A stretch of 36,478 nt of DNA from Penium margaritaceum (Eukaryota > Streptophyta > Zygnematophyceae > Desmidiales > Peniaceae). The first letter of the stretch is position 1; each line of letters begins with the position of its first letter. Below the pieces are notes generated by a model. It was not told the DNA's origin. It made no database searches and was given only the letters and a program-made list of their open reading frames with translations. The stretch covers positions 92,285-128,762 of the forward strand of contig SZWC01007384.1 of assembly GCA_023375785.1 (NCBI GenBank), written 5' to 3'. Below are positions 1 through 9,619 of this stretch, in pieces. The translations under genes and the position numbers were made by a program.

Positions 1-152
1 GAGCCGTCACTCCGCACTCCGTCTACACTCCCGGGGCGTCCTCCCGTGAGCGTCAGCTGGAGCAGTTCATCGCGCTCCAGCTTGGCCTGCCTCGCCCTCC
101 TCCCCAGGGAAGTGCGAGTTGCGTCACCTCCTGCCTTCCTGCCCAGCCCTGC

Positions 153-890
153 ATGACTGAGACTGAGCTGCGGTTGTGTCCCGTCTCCTCGTCTGTCTTG
201 TCGTCTCCCATGGTCTCCTCCACCCCCTTCCTTGACGACATTGCATGGCTTGACGATTGGCAGTCTCGTTTCGCGCCTCCTTCTACCGTGTCTGCGTCGC
301 TCGCTTGCTGCCATGTGACCGTTAGCGATCTGGCGACCCTTGTCCAGGACCCTGCTGAGACCTGGATCATTGACTCTCGGGCCACACATCACATGACAGC
401 CTCTCGTGAGGCCTTCAGTGTGCTCGGTCCTGTAGGCGATGTCTCCGGTGTCCGGACGGGTTCCGGACAAGTGTTGCCTGTCCGTGGTGTTGGCGTCGTT
501 CGTTTCCGTGGTCCTACCGGTGACGTCTTTCTGACCGATGTCCTCTTCGTCCCTGGTCTCGAGCTTTGCCTCCTGTCCGTGACTGCCCTTGACCGCATGA
601 GCATGGAGGTTGTGCACTCGCGTGGTGTTGGCACTATGTCGTTGCGTCCGTCTGGTCTTGTCGTCCTGCACGCAACCCCTCGTGGCAACCTGTGGCATGT
701 TCCTCGCCTCTCCTCTTCTCCTCCCATCTCCTCCCCGTCGGTCGCCATAGGCCATGTGTTTGTCACCAGTACGCTGTCTCCTCAGCACACCTGCCTCTTG
801 CACTGCCGCCTTTGCCACGTCCACTCTGCCGCCGTAGAGAGCATGCTCCGCACCGAGCCGGCCAAGGGCCTTGACCCGGAGACTTTCCCT
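153..890 (+). pseudogene. Element A gag C-terminal linker, aspartic protease and start of pre-integrase
   Basis: One open frame from 153 carries a linker (about residues 1-65), then the retropepsin-like protease. The catalytic motif reads IIDSRATHHM at about 363-392, where copia proteases normally have DSGA, so the flap-side Gly is replaced by Arg. Element B has the expected DSGATHHM at the matching place. After it come family-typical segments such as LSVTALDRMSM and GNLWHV. The frame then enters the His-Cys zinc segment that precedes integrase (HCRLCHVHSAAVESML, about 795-845). The frame continues to 1373 but stops making sense near 895, where integrase moves to another frame. The protease would cleave the Gag-Pol polyprotein. 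The Gly-to-Arg change probably inactivates it. Confidence 0.85.
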
Positions 891-1740
891 CTCCCGTCCC
901 CACTGAGTGCATTGACTGCGCTCAGGGGAAGATGCACCGGTCCACGTACCCCTTGTCTTCCTCCCGTGCATCTGCCCCTCTCGACCTTGTCCACTCGGAC
1001 GTCATGGGCCCTCTCCCCACCGAGTCCGTCGGAGAGCATGGCCGCTATGTCCTCACCCTTTCGAACGACTATTCTCGCTACCGCTGGGTCTTCGGCCTTT
1101 GGCAGAAGAGCGATGTTGCCCGAGCCATTCAGGACTGGCTTGTCCTCGCGGAGTGCGAGTGTGGCCGCTCTCTTCGCCGCTTTTGCTTCGATCGCGGTAG
1201 AGAGTACATGGGTGAGGCCACGTCCTTTCTCGCCTCCCGCGGGGTCCACCATGAGACGTCTACGCCCTACACACCTGCCCAGAACGGCTATCCGAGCGGT
1301 GGAACCGTACCATGGCCGATGCTGTCCGGACCATGCGGGTCGTGTCCGGCCTCTTCGATGGCTTCTATTTTGAAGCCATGGCATACATGACCTGGGTCTA
1401 GAACCGGATTCCCCATGGTCCCCTTCCCCGCCAGTCCACGCCATACCAGCACTGGTGCGATCGGCGCGCTGACCTCCGCCCGGCTCGCGTCTCGGGCTGC
1501 GTGGCCATTGTATGGCTGAGGGCGGCAAGCTCGCCCCCCGCGGACTCCCCTGCACCTTCCTCGGTGTGTCTCGTCAGTCCAAGGCCTGGCGCTTCTGGGA
1601 CCCATCCCGACACTGCATCGTCGGGTCCCGCGATGCCCTCTTCTTCGAGGATCTGTTTCCTTGCGACCTCATCTGTTCCGTCTCGTCCGTGTCCCTCCCA
1701 TCGCGTGGGGGAGTGGTGAGTCCGTCCTCCGTCCTGTCGC
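780..1740 (+). pseudogene. Element A integrase (frameshifted)
   Basis: Copia integrase core spread over three frames. The zinc segment is in frame with the protease. The core starts at 908 in another frame with CIDCAQGKMH, followed by HSDVMGPLPTES (first catalytic Asp, near 990) and FDRGREYMGE (second Asp region, with RG in place of the usual NGG). A second shift near 1290 falls at the NGVAER motif: the GAG CGG codons for the Glu-Arg pair appear at 1294 in a new frame. That frame runs into a TAG near 1399. The C-terminal part (GKLAPRG, FLGVSRQSKAWRFWD, about 1524-1600) is the conserved copia segment before the linker. Integrase would insert the cDNA; this copy cannot make a continuous protein. 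Confidence 0.85.
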
Positions 1741-1769
1741 TTCCGGGTGACACATCACTCAGTCCCTCT

Positions 1770-2180
1770 GAGCCGGTAGCCCCTGTCGCATCCTCTGGCC
1801 CTCCCGGGCCAACAGTCCCAGTCACGTCCGCTGGCCCCTCCGGGCCAGTAGTCCCAGCCGTGTCCGCTGGCCCCTCCGAGCCAGTTGCCCCCGTCGCGTC
1901 CGTTGGCCCCTCCGGACCCGCTACCCTAGTCGCGTCTGCCGGCCCCTCCGGGCCAGCAGCGCCTGTCGTGTGCGCTGGCCCCTCCGGGCCGGCAGCCCCA
2001 GTCGCGTCCGCTAGCCCCTCTGGGCCTGCAGCTCCTATCGCGTCCACTGGCCCCTCCGGACCGTCTGCCCCAGTCGCGTCCGCTGGCCCCTCTGCGCCAG
2101 CAGTGCCTGTCGCATCTGCTGGCTCCTCCGGGCCGACAGCCCCAGTCGCGTCCGCTGGCTCCTCCCGGGCCAGTAGCCCC
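1770..2180 (+). repeat. 36-bp minisatellite coding a 12-residue Pro/Ser/Gly/Ala linker (element A)
   Basis: About eleven in-frame copies of a 36-bp unit whose typical peptide is PAAPVASAGPSG. The array lies between the integrase C-terminus and the reverse transcriptase. Copies differ mainly by single-residue changes (VTSAGPSG, VVCAGPSG, IASTGPSG). Its reverse complement gives long collagen-like open frames that are only shadows. The region between integrase and RT in copia polyproteins is usually a poorly conserved, Pro/Ser-rich spacer. Here it has grown by tandem duplication in units that are multiples of three and keep the frame. Element B has the same array with about thirteen copies. Confidence 0.9.
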
Positions 2181-2189
2181 GTCCGCCAT

Positions 2190-2580
2190 CGGTGGCCCGT
2201 TGGACCCAGTGCCATCTCCTGCCCGATTGCGCTACACACGTGGCCCAGGCGGCAGCCTCCGACCTCGACCGACAGTGAGCACGCAGACCGTCGTACCGCG
2301 TCCCGTGGCGCCTCGACCCCCTGTGGCTCCATGTGTCTCCTCCACTCCCACGGTCATGAGCGGGGACTCTGGCACGAAGGCTCTCGGCCTGACCACTTCG
2401 GCCTTCATCACAGACCTTCACCCGGGCTCTGCACTGGGCTACCCCATGCTTCATCACGAGCATCGGCATGCTGTCGTGGCTGCACTCGCCCGCATTCCAC
2501 CTGGAGCTCGTGATACACACGCCCTTTCAGTCCGGTCCACAGCACGCCCGGAGGACCCAACCACCCTAGGCGAGGCTTGA
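2190..2580 (+). pseudogene. Element A spacer between repeat linker and reverse transcriptase
   Basis: The frame 2200-2580 gives a proline- and arginine-rich peptide with no domain I recognise. It ends at TGA (2578-2580) immediately before the reverse transcriptase frame. Its first ~50 bp align with 16490-16545 of element B, where the similarity ends at the junction with element D. It is most likely the remainder of the low-complexity spacer of the polyprotein and not a separate gene. Confidence 0.5.
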
Positions 2581-3615
2581 GCCTCTCCTGAGGCCACGCA
2601 TTTGGATGCTGCCTATGCCGAGGAGCTTGCTGCTATCCGGCAGCACCACGTGTATGACCTCGTCGACCTCCCTCTAGGTCGGAAGGCCATTGGTGCCAAG
2701 TGGGTCTTTTGGCGCAAGTGGAGGCCTGACGAGTCCTTGGACAAGTACAAGGCCCGCCTCATAGCAAAGGGGTTTGCTCACGTCCCTGGGGTCGATTATG
2801 ACCAAATCTTTGCCCCAGTCGATTGGTTCTCCACTAGCCGGGCGCTCTTCAGCCTGGTTGCCCAGCATGGGTGGGAGCTGCACCAGATGGACGTGAGCAA
2901 CGCGTTCCTCCATGGCTCACTAGAGGGTGAGGAGCTCTACATGGTACAGCCCCCAGGCTTCAACGACAGCACTGGGAGAGGTTGGCGGCTGCGGAAGGCC
3001 CTCTATGGCCTGAAGCAGTCGCCTCGGTGCTGGAACGAGGAGATCAGCAGCACGCTTCTCCGTGGCGGCCTCCAGCGCAGCACCGCTGACCCCGCTCTGT
3101 TCGTCAACCCGCGAGGTCAGACCTTTGCCGCAGTTCTGGTCTACGTCGACGATCTCCTCATTGCGTCGCCAGACACGACCGTCATCCAGCGTGTCAAGGA
3201 ATCACTGCACGCCGCCTACCAGATGAAGGATCTCGGGTCTGCCCGAGTCTTCCTGGGCATGGAACTCGAGCATGATCGCTCCCAAGGCATCCTGCACGTC
3301 CACCAAACTGCCTATGTGCAGACCCTGTCGACTCGCTTCGCTGAGGACCTGCCCCTCGTGCCTAGGGCATCTTCACCTATGTCACCCGATGGCCAGGTGA
3401 AGTTGAAGAGTCCTGACCTAGCTGTTGTGGGGGAGCCAGTTGATGTGACCACGTATCTGCGTGTCATCGGGTCACTGATGTTCTTGGCGACGACGACGCG
3501 TCCAGACATCGCGTTCGCCGTCAACCTCCTGGCCCAGTTCTCTCAGGAGCCACGTCACCTCCACTTCAAGGCCGCGATCCGAGTACTACGCTATGTCATC
3601 TCGACCCCTCGTTGA
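2581..3615 (+). pseudogene. Element A copia reverse transcriptase
   Basis: Long clean frame with the copia RT signature in order: AIGAKWVFWRKWRPDES and KARLIAKGFAHVPGVDYDQIFAPV (about 2690-2820), LHQMDVSNAFLHGSL with the first catalytic Asp (about 2880-2920), LYGLKQSPRCWN, and the active-site YVDD at 3142-3153 followed by LLIAS. After it come DLGSARVFLGMEL and TRPDIAFAVNLLAQF, which lead into RNase H. The catalytic aspartates are intact, so this is the best preserved enzyme domain of A. It has no start of its own because it is the inside of a polyprotein. It is bounded by TGA at 2578 and TGA at 3613. Role: copying element RNA into cDNA in virus-like particles. Confidence 0.93.
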
Positions 3616-4403
3616 GGTCTCTTGTTCCGCCGCCAGCCGTCCGTTGTCGCAGTGGGCTACAGTGACAGTGACTGGGCCGGCAGTCCACACGGTAAGAGTC
3701 GCACGGGCTGGATCTTTCTGATTGGCGGCACAGCTGTGTCTTGGCGCAATAGCAAGTAGGGGTGCATTGCACGCAGCACTGCTGAGGCTGAGTACGTGGC
3801 CCTTGGCTCAGGCGCGTGTGAGAGTGTGTGGTTGCATCGTCTGTTGTCCGAGTTGCGTCAGTCTGTCGCATCCATCACCTTGCATTGTGACAATGAGAGT
3901 GCCATGGCCATCGCCGACAATGACGGCGTGCATCACACACGCACAAAGGACNCACCGACAGTGACTGGGCCGGCAGTCCAGACGGTAAGAGTCGCACGGG
4001 CTGGATCTTTCTGATTGGCGGCACAGCTGTGTCTTGGCGCAATAGCAAGTAGGGGTGCATTGCACGCAGCACTGCTGAGGCTGAGTACGTGGCCCTTGGC
4101 TCAGGCGCGTGTGAGAGTGTGTGGTTGCATCGTCTGTTGTCCGAGTTGCGTCAGTCTGTCGCATCCATCACCTTGCATTGTGACAATGAGAGTGCCATGG
4201 CCATCGCCGACAACGACGGCGTGCATCACACACGCACAAAGCACATCAATATTGATTATCACTATGTGCGTTCGTTGTTGCATGACGGCAGCATCAGCAT
4301 CGTGTGGATTGAGACAGCACGGCAGCTGGCTGACTTCTTGACCAAGGCATTGAAACGGGACTCGTTCAAGAAGGCTGTGAGTTCAGTCGGCGTGCGTCCG
4401 TGA
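3616..4403 (+). pseudogene. Element A RNase H with internal 293-bp duplication
   Basis: The RNase H domain follows the RT without a break except for the TGA at 3613. Visible motifs: GYSDSDWAGS (catalytic Asp), STAEAEYVALG (Glu), LHCDNESAM (Asp), and the C-terminal QLADFLTKAL that closes copia Pol. A TAG interrupts the segment WRNSK*GC where copia RNase H usually has Gln or Lys. The block from DSDWAG to HTRTK occurs twice, 293 bp apart, separated by an N at 3952, so the domain appears duplicated. The terminal TGA lies at 4401-4403. Ignoring the duplication, domain length and order are normal for the family. Confidence 0.9.
3665..4241 (+). repeat. Direct 293-bp duplication around a single N
   Basis: The segment 3665-3948 recurs at 3958-4241 with an offset of exactly 293 bp and only a few differences (CAC/CAG near 3688, TGA/CGA near 3930). 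The unresolved base N is at 3952, right at the boundary. A tandem copy split by an N is what a gap-closing step leaves when two contig ends overlap but are not merged, so I read this as an assembly artefact and not a real duplication. Confidence 0.85.
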
Positions 4404-5352
4404 GTTGCCCTCTCTGTCTTTACCTGCGTCTCTGCGTGCCCTAGGGGAGTCTGGATGTTGACCGTGTCTCTGCCCGTCCATGTGCACTACACCTTTGAGT
4501 CATGGGGGAGTATCGGTTTTTTGCGCATCTCTCATTGTGCTCTGTTGTGTCCTCCCGGCTTGTGTACATCGGCGTGCAGATGATTGACGGCGAGACTCGA
4601 CACTGATGGAGTGTCGTCCGGTGGAGCTGACGCACGCTGAGGTCTACTCGTAGTTCGCTGGAGCCTCCTCTCGCCGGTGACCTGCTCACCTCCATTGGCA
4701 GGCCTCCTCGGCGGCCGTGGTGCCGGCGGTCATTGCCACCGCAATTGCTGTCTGCATACGTCCAACGCGTCCCGTCGCGTCTGCATCGTCATGCTCGGCA
4801 TAGGGTCCTTGTTGCATGTTGCATGGCCCTGTTCGCCATCATGGACCATCGTAGGCACTGCCTGGGTTTGGGTAGCCATAACTCCTTGCTGCTGTTTTTC
4901 TAGCTGTTTCTGACCACACGACTGCGTTTGCAGCGTCGGTATCATGGTATGGTCCAATTTTCAGGCAAAACGGACGACGCCCGGGTTTTGGGCTGTCGGC
5001 TGTCTGGAAGGGCTCACCGAGAAAACACTGCCTACCAGAAAATAGGTCTATTTTCTGATTGGCTGGTTAGCTGAGTAACAAGCTCTACAGAGCTGGGGGG
5101 GAGCTAGAACTTGGAGGGGTCTCCCATTGTTGTTCATTCTTCATTGCTAATGATTTACTTTCAGTTTCCAGCTGCTTTCTGGCGCTAACACTGGCGCGCG
5201 CACTTCTCAGTAACGAACCCAGAGCTTTCAGACTTAGTCTCTAGAGCAGTAGACTGAGGGGGCAGCTGACTTAAGCAACTAGCGTGGAAGCTCGCATGCT
5301 GCATCAACAACGCTGCTGTCCCAACCTGCTGCCTAGCATTTCTGTCTGTTCC
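4404..5352 (+). mobile_element. Element A 3' untranslated region, purine tract and LTR-like block X
   Basis: After the RNase H stop there are about 100 bp of untranslated sequence, then the purine tract TGGGGGAG at 4503-4510, which marks the expected start of a 3' LTR at 4511. From about 4604 to 5340 the sequence aligns along its length with 10934-11690, in front of element B, the other member of this family. That placement (3' of A, 5' of B) fits an LTR. A CCAAT-type box in reverse (GATTGGCTGG) near 5057 and a CT/A-rich stretch near 5130 are conserved in both. I cannot fix the exact LTR ends, and no canonical TG...CA pair is obvious. No gene lies here. Confidence 0.6.
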
Positions 5353-5355
5353 GGC

Positions 5356-5862
5356 AGCTACGACAGCGCCGGCGAGACGCGGTTGATGCGTTCCGGTAGC
5401 CCTGTGGGCTTGTCGGGGGCTAGGAGAGTTTTCTCGATGGATTGAGACCCGCGCACTCGGTGGACTGTACCGGTGCGACGAGGAGACCCGGTGGCTGTAC
5501 TAGCGCTTCCGATGTTCAACAAGCCGTGTGTGATGTCTGGACGTTGATTCTGAGATTTTCTGGCACTGCTCCAATTTTCTCGGTGGTCAAGACCTGGGCA
5601 CTCAGAGAGCTGTTCCGGTGCATCGAGGAGACCACCGTTATTGTTATAGAGGTGTACACGGTGTGTTTCCCCGCTCTCTCGTTTGGGTTCAGCGGGGGTG
5701 ACGGGGCCCGGTGCGACTAGCTGCCGGCGCCCTTACTATTGCCCGCTAGGAGCTCATTTGTACCTCCTCTTTGTTCTTTTATATTGCCGTCTTGCATCGC
5801 ACTTGCACACAGAGCTCATGTTCGTTTTTTGCATGTGCCTGCATGCCCAAAAATATTTCCGA
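5356..5862 (+). mobile_element. Element C 5' LTR (3' part, block Y)
   Basis: The block aligns with 10388-10927 almost throughout. It is followed two bases later by a primer-binding site, which identifies it as the 3' part of a 5' LTR. Compared with the 3' LTR of the same element it lacks the first part, so it was either truncated or recombined with the end of element A. It carries two copies of the GAGACC-type motif (5441 and 5585). The last bases read TTTCCGA, where the 3' LTR has TTTCCA, so the terminal CA is mutated to GA. Confidence 0.65.
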
Positions 5863-5864
5863 TT

Positions 5865-5876
5865 TGGTATTAGAGC
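5865..5876 (+). promoter_or_regulatory. Primer-binding site of element C (initiator tRNA-Met type)
   Basis: TGGTATTAGAGC differs at one base from TGGTATCAGAGC, the sequence complementary to the 3' end of plant initiator tRNA-Met that primes minus-strand synthesis in most plant copia elements. It sits directly behind an LTR end, as required. Confidence 0.75.
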
Positions 5877-7150
5877 ACAAGGGGGCGTGTGAGCAACAGA
5901 AGCAGCAGCAGTGGGCGGAACACAAAGAGAACGCGACAAGTGGCGCTATGCCGGCAGCATCATGAGGGAGCGTGAAGCGACTGCACGTGAATGCCAGAAG
6001 GGCGGTGAGCCGCGCATAACAGCATTAGTGATTGGGGCAATTACTAGTTTTTGCAGCAGCTGCACAGGCTGCAGTAGCAGCAGTAGCAACAACCGCTTTG
6101 CGCCGCAGTAGCAATAGCAACAGCAGTTGTAGTAGCGCATCAGCTGGTGCAATAGTGGCGTCACTAACAGTAGCACATAGCAGCAGCAGCAGCAGCCACT
6201 ACAGCAGCGGTGGCAATAGTAGCAGCGTGCAGCAGCAACAGCAGCAGCCACTACAGCAGCGGTGGCAATAGTAGCAGCGTGCAGCAGCAAGTAGCAACGG
6301 CGGCAACAGCAAGCAGTAGTCGCGGCAGCAGCAAGTAGTAGTAGCAGCAGCTGCGTAGTTTAGCAACAACAGCAGTAGTAGCAGCAGCAGCGGTGGCAAC
6401 ATCAAGCAGCAACAATAGGTGTTGCGCAGAGTAGCAGTAGTAGCATCGGCGGAAGCAGCAGCAGTACCAGCAACCGCAGTAGCTGCACCCGCCGCTGTAG
6501 CTGCTGCTACAAGAGGGCCTCGCAGCCCTCTTGTGAGGGCCCCCACCCCCTCGGCCCCCATCAGGGGGCTTCTCCGAGGGGGGGCCCGTCGGCCCCTTCC
6601 GCCCCCCTCCCCTCTTTTCGAAGGGGCCCTCAGAGGGCCCTGTCGAGCCCCTCCGAGGGGCCTCTCGGAGGGGCCCGTCAGCCCCCTCGGCCGACCGACG
6701 GAGGGGCCGACGATGGAGAGGGGCCGACCACCCCCTCGTCCCCCTCGTCTGCCACTCGCCCACTCGCTCATTCGCTCACTCAACGAGCGAGGGAGTGAGC
6801 AGTGAATGGGAGGAAGGGCCGGACAAGCTGGACACTCCCCCCCTCTCCCCCTATTTTCTTCATTGCCCCAGCTTTGCGGCAATCAAGAAAAGGGGGTTAC
6901 GAGTGCAAAAAAACCCGGAGGGGGTGCACTTGAGAGCGAGGTGTGAAGAGAGAAAAAAAAATAAACAGCGAGGGCTGAAGGCGAGCAGAGGGGAGAACGA
7001 GAAAAGAAGGGTGGAGGGTGAGGGAAAAGGAATAACAGAAAAGGGGCCTTGAGGGCAAGAGAATAACAATAAAAAACAATGAAAAAAAATTGTACAACTA
7101 CTACCGTCGCAGCAGCAGCAGCTTTCATAGCAACATGAGCAGTATCGGGC
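5877..7150 (+). other. Element C leader: charged gag-like start, trinucleotide tract, GC block, A-rich block
   Basis: Just behind the PBS, 5911-6010 reads a charged segment (RERDKWRYAGS, REREATARECQ) that could be an old gag start. From about 6045 to 6500 the DNA is a degenerate mosaic of GCA, GTA, ACA and GCT triplets, with a 52-bp tandem copy near 6193 and 6245. From 6510 to 6790 it is GC-rich with many GGGGCC and GAGGGG words that can fold back. From 6900 to 7095 it is purine-rich with long A runs. Frames on both strands through these blocks are low-complexity shadows, so I call no gene here. Confidence 0.6.
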
Positions 7151-7154
7151 GGAG

Positions 7155-7790
7155 TTGCAACGACTACATTGTGCGGCGGCTGCGCCAGCGCTTGCAGTTT
7201 TGCCTTCTCAGCCAACAACAGATTGTGCGTCGGCGGCAATCTCCGCTTTGAGACGCGTCCTAGACCGACGTCTTCCTGGGGCCCGTGGATTGGTGCACGC
7301 ATGTCACTCCGTAGGATCAACGAAAGATTCGAGTCATTCCATCTCCGAGGGCTGGGTCGTCTACCGTTTGGAGCAGCAGCCACACTTGCAGCCGCCACCC
7401 CTTCTCGTCTTGGAGCAGTCTTTGCTCCTTTAGTGGCAGCAGCATTAGTAGCCGTAGTTAGTCAGAGTCTAGTCTCTAGGCGTGCTGTTGTAGTGCAAAC
7501 GTCTGGTCACGTTTGCTGACTCGGACGCCGTGACCTCCACGAGTGACAGTACCTACTGGCCTCATTCTCTCTCGTGGCTTGGTGTTTACCACCTGGAGTA
7601 GGTGCCCTCGATACCTATCCATCGTCCAGCGCACGAGATGAGTGCACGGACATATAAGTAGGCACCCTATGCGTTCGCCTGTTACTACTGTGGTGATGGA
7701 CGTCACGCCCTCCCGGCTGGCATCCACCTTGGCTTCAGCCTCGTCTGAGCATGCGTCCTCCACAGCATGCGGATCTGCCATCATTGGTAG
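7155..7790 (+). pseudogene. Element C gag-like remnant with degenerate zinc knuckle
   Basis: Short overlapping frames (7155-7433 and 7169-7519) give basic, Ala-rich peptides without a named domain. At 7680-7721 the frame reads CYYCGDGRHALPAG, which fits the retroviral zinc knuckle C-X2-C-X4-H-X4-C except that the last Cys is Gly. Zinc knuckles bind the genomic RNA inside Gag. The position, between the leader and the rest of an LTR element, supports a decayed gag, but frameshifts prevent a single reading. A TATA-like stretch (CATATAAG) at about 7650 is probably chance. Confidence 0.35.
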
Positions 7791-8212
7791 GTTTCCTAGC
7801 TGGACCTCTGGCGACCATACTTGTCGAGATCAACGGCTTCATGCAGATGGTGCAGCGGCTTTGTAACTTCGTTGTCACCGAGCATGCTTCTGCTCCTCGT
7901 TCATCGACGGCCTCCTTTATCTCATCTCTTTCATCATCTCCTCCTTCCTCATCCGATGGTGTCCCTGTACCTCCACCTATCGGCCAGTTCTCGACTGCCA
8001 CCATTCTTACGATCCTCCACTCTGTTGTAACCACGAAGCCACCTCGCGGTGACAAGTCCTCGTGTAGTCCTTCCAGTCGAGTGATCCTGCGACATCGGCG
8101 TCAGTGCTCCGTACGCCGTGCTTGTGCCGGTTATGATGCATCCTGCACCTCCTCGGCTTCCATTGCTGTCCCTCTTGAGGGGAGTGTGGTCACTACACAT
8201 TACCTGCTATGA
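7751..8212 (+). pseudogene. Serine/threonine-rich open frame of unknown function (element C)
   Basis: An uninterrupted 153-codon frame starting at an ATG, with a serine-rich centre (SSSTASFISSLSSSPPSSS-like) and a basic C-terminal third with several Cys. I recognise no domain. It overlaps by four bases the next frame at 8209 (ATGA-type overlap), but this may be accidental. It follows the zinc-knuckle remnant, so it may belong to the C-terminal part of gag or to the spacer. The low-complexity composition makes function hard to argue. Confidence 0.3.
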
Positions 8213-9435
8213 TCGTAGCGAGAGGATCTGTACTCACGCCGTGCCGTGGTGCCCGAGCGTCAGCTCATGTAGATTCAGATGACACGGTGACAACGCACGA
8301 CGTGGAGTCCGATCCCGACATGGCGTTCATGGTGGAGGCTTGCGTGTCATCGAGCTCGACTTCCACGTCCGCACTGGATCTCGCTCTTCCGCAACTGCAG
8401 GTTATATCAGGAGGAGCGCAGACACGGCGTCCTTGGGCGGTGCCTCTCGCGGCTCCGACCGGTGGAGACCCAGCGGTGGCACGGGAGTCCCGTACGGATC
8501 GGGATGAATCTTCCAGACTTTTGGGAGAGTGTGTGCAGCAAGCTCACACCAGTCCGGCGGAGGTTGCAGGGCTTGAGACATGCATGTCATCGAGGTCGAC
8601 CTCTACGCTGGGGTAAGAGCCGGACGTTTTGCAACAGCAGGTTCCATCAGGAGGAGTACAGGTGGTGCGTGCCTCGGCGTTGCCAATCGCGACTCGGACC
8701 GGTAGCGGCCTGGCAGTGGCACAGGAGTCCCATGCGGATGAGGATGCCCAATACGGATTTCCGGGGGCGTTGGCGCACGAGACTCACTAGAGCCCGACAG
8801 CGGTCATAGTGCATGAGCAGAGTTGGCCGGCCGGTCTTTTATAGGTAGGGACATTCTTCAGAGTAGCATTTCTGAGAGATGTAACTCGGACATATGCTAA
8901 AGCAGACTTAGCAGGCTCCACCATCTCATCTACGCTACCTGAGGACCAACTTTAGCGTGAGGAGTCGTCCATGTTCCTACCATCTCCGGGTTCCCGTACA
9001 CACGACGGAGCAACGACATATATGACGGAGTCAGATGGTGGTCCTCACTCTATCATCGAGCATGTGACAGTGACCAGCCTTCACGGCGAGACAGTGCGTG
9101 AGCGTCAGCTGCGCTTGCTGGTCGCCTTGACGGGCATTGTCAAGCCGGAGTCCTACACACCTGTGTCCACTACGGCTGCAGTCGAGGACACTGGAGCAGA
9201 TCCGTACACGTGGATGGAGTCACCTCGTCAGCAGGAGCTGAGTTCTACCCCCTCGTTTCACCCGTTGGTGACCTTGCTGATCATATCGACGCTAAGAGTG
9301 GCAGTACCTGCACGAACGACATTTCCACATGCTCCGTGGACTCTGACGACTCCTCCTTCTCTCTCGGATCTTATAGCAGCTCTGAGTATGACATTCGACA
9401 GAGACGGCTGGCACACTCCAGGTGATGCCGACTGA
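8209..9435 (+). pseudogene. Unknown ORF of element C, broken by about four stops
   Basis: One frame (starting ATG 8209) stays protein-like for about 400 codons, with stops near 8614 (TAA), 8788, 8842 and 8953. The largest intact pieces are 8209-8616 (135 aa) and 8971-9435 (154 aa). The first part is acidic and Ser/Thr-rich and contains a 240-bp in-frame tandem duplication. The last part contains SIIEHVTVTSLHGE, VRERQLRLLVALTGIVKPES and a Pro/Thr/Ser-rich end. It shows no protease, integrase, RT or RNase H motif. It fills the place of pol between gag and the polypurine tract. It might be an element-specific accessory protein, a captured host fragment or a highly diverged gag; I cannot decide. 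Confidence 0.4.
8341..8818 (+). repeat. 240-bp in-frame tandem duplication in the unknown ORF
   Basis: The segment starting TGCGTGTCATCGAGCTCGAC at 8341 recurs at 8581 as TGCATGTCATCGAGGTCGAC, and similarity continues to about 8818. The period is 240 bp, exactly 80 codons, so both copies read in the same frame (shared peptide pieces: STSTS, QVPSGG/QVISGG, VAQES/VARES). The copies have diverged at many positions, so the duplication is old. Confidence 0.75.
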
Positions 9436-9619
9436 CGTTAGGAGTCGTAGCTGGAGACACCACTTCATCTTTGAGCATGGGAGCTGACTCCCACGTGACA
9501 GGAGGAGCTATCTCTGCATGATGGACACACCACATTACTCATCGCCTAGGATCTGTTCAGTTACGACATTAGCATCTCCATTGAGGACATCGCTGCCGGG
9601 TTCATCTTCCTAGGGGGAG
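9436..9619 (+). promoter_or_regulatory. Element C 3' untranslated region and polypurine tract
   Basis: No frame continues after 9435. At 9612-9619 the sequence reads AGGGGGAG directly followed by TGTTGTG, the usual polypurine tract / LTR start arrangement of copia elements (GGGGGAG then TGTTG). The tract would prime plus-strand DNA synthesis. A second similar site, CCAGGGAGAG followed by TGTTGG, lies at 10251-10266 and is the alternative LTR start. Confidence 0.65.

Larger units (their letters stand above)
1..4510 (+). mobile_element. Element A: Ty1/copia retrotransposon, gag end missing
   Basis: Domains run in copia order on the + strand: protease, pre-integrase zinc segment, integrase, proline/serine/glycine repeat linker, reverse transcriptase, RNase H, then a purine tract at 4503-4510 (TGGGGGAG). 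Integrase before reverse transcriptase is diagnostic of Ty1/copia as opposed to gypsy. The left edge of the window cuts the element: position 1 aligns with about 14386 of element B, which carries the matching gag upstream. The copy is dead, with frameshifts near 895 and 1290 and stops at 1399, 2578, 3613 and inside RNase H. It is GC-rich compared with elements D to H, so the two groups probably belong to different families. Confidence 0.93.

Noticed and set aside
1574-2332. Collagen-like frame on the minus strand (GPEGPADATGAA repeats)
   Set aside because: It is the reverse complement of the copia linker minisatellite; the real reading is on + and in frame with the polyprotein.
3665-4241. Biological duplication of RNase H
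   Set aside because: The N exactly at the boundary and near identity in an otherwise decayed copy point to an assembly join.
6040-6500. CRISPR-like or other regular repeat array
   Set aside because: The repeats are simple degenerate triplets without fixed repeat/spacer units, and the setting is eukaryotic.
5946-6882. Long Cys/Leu/Tyr-rich and Arg/Gly-rich frames on the minus strand
   Set aside because: They arise from triplet mosaics and a GC-rich block that is open in several frames; no domain or codon signature is present.
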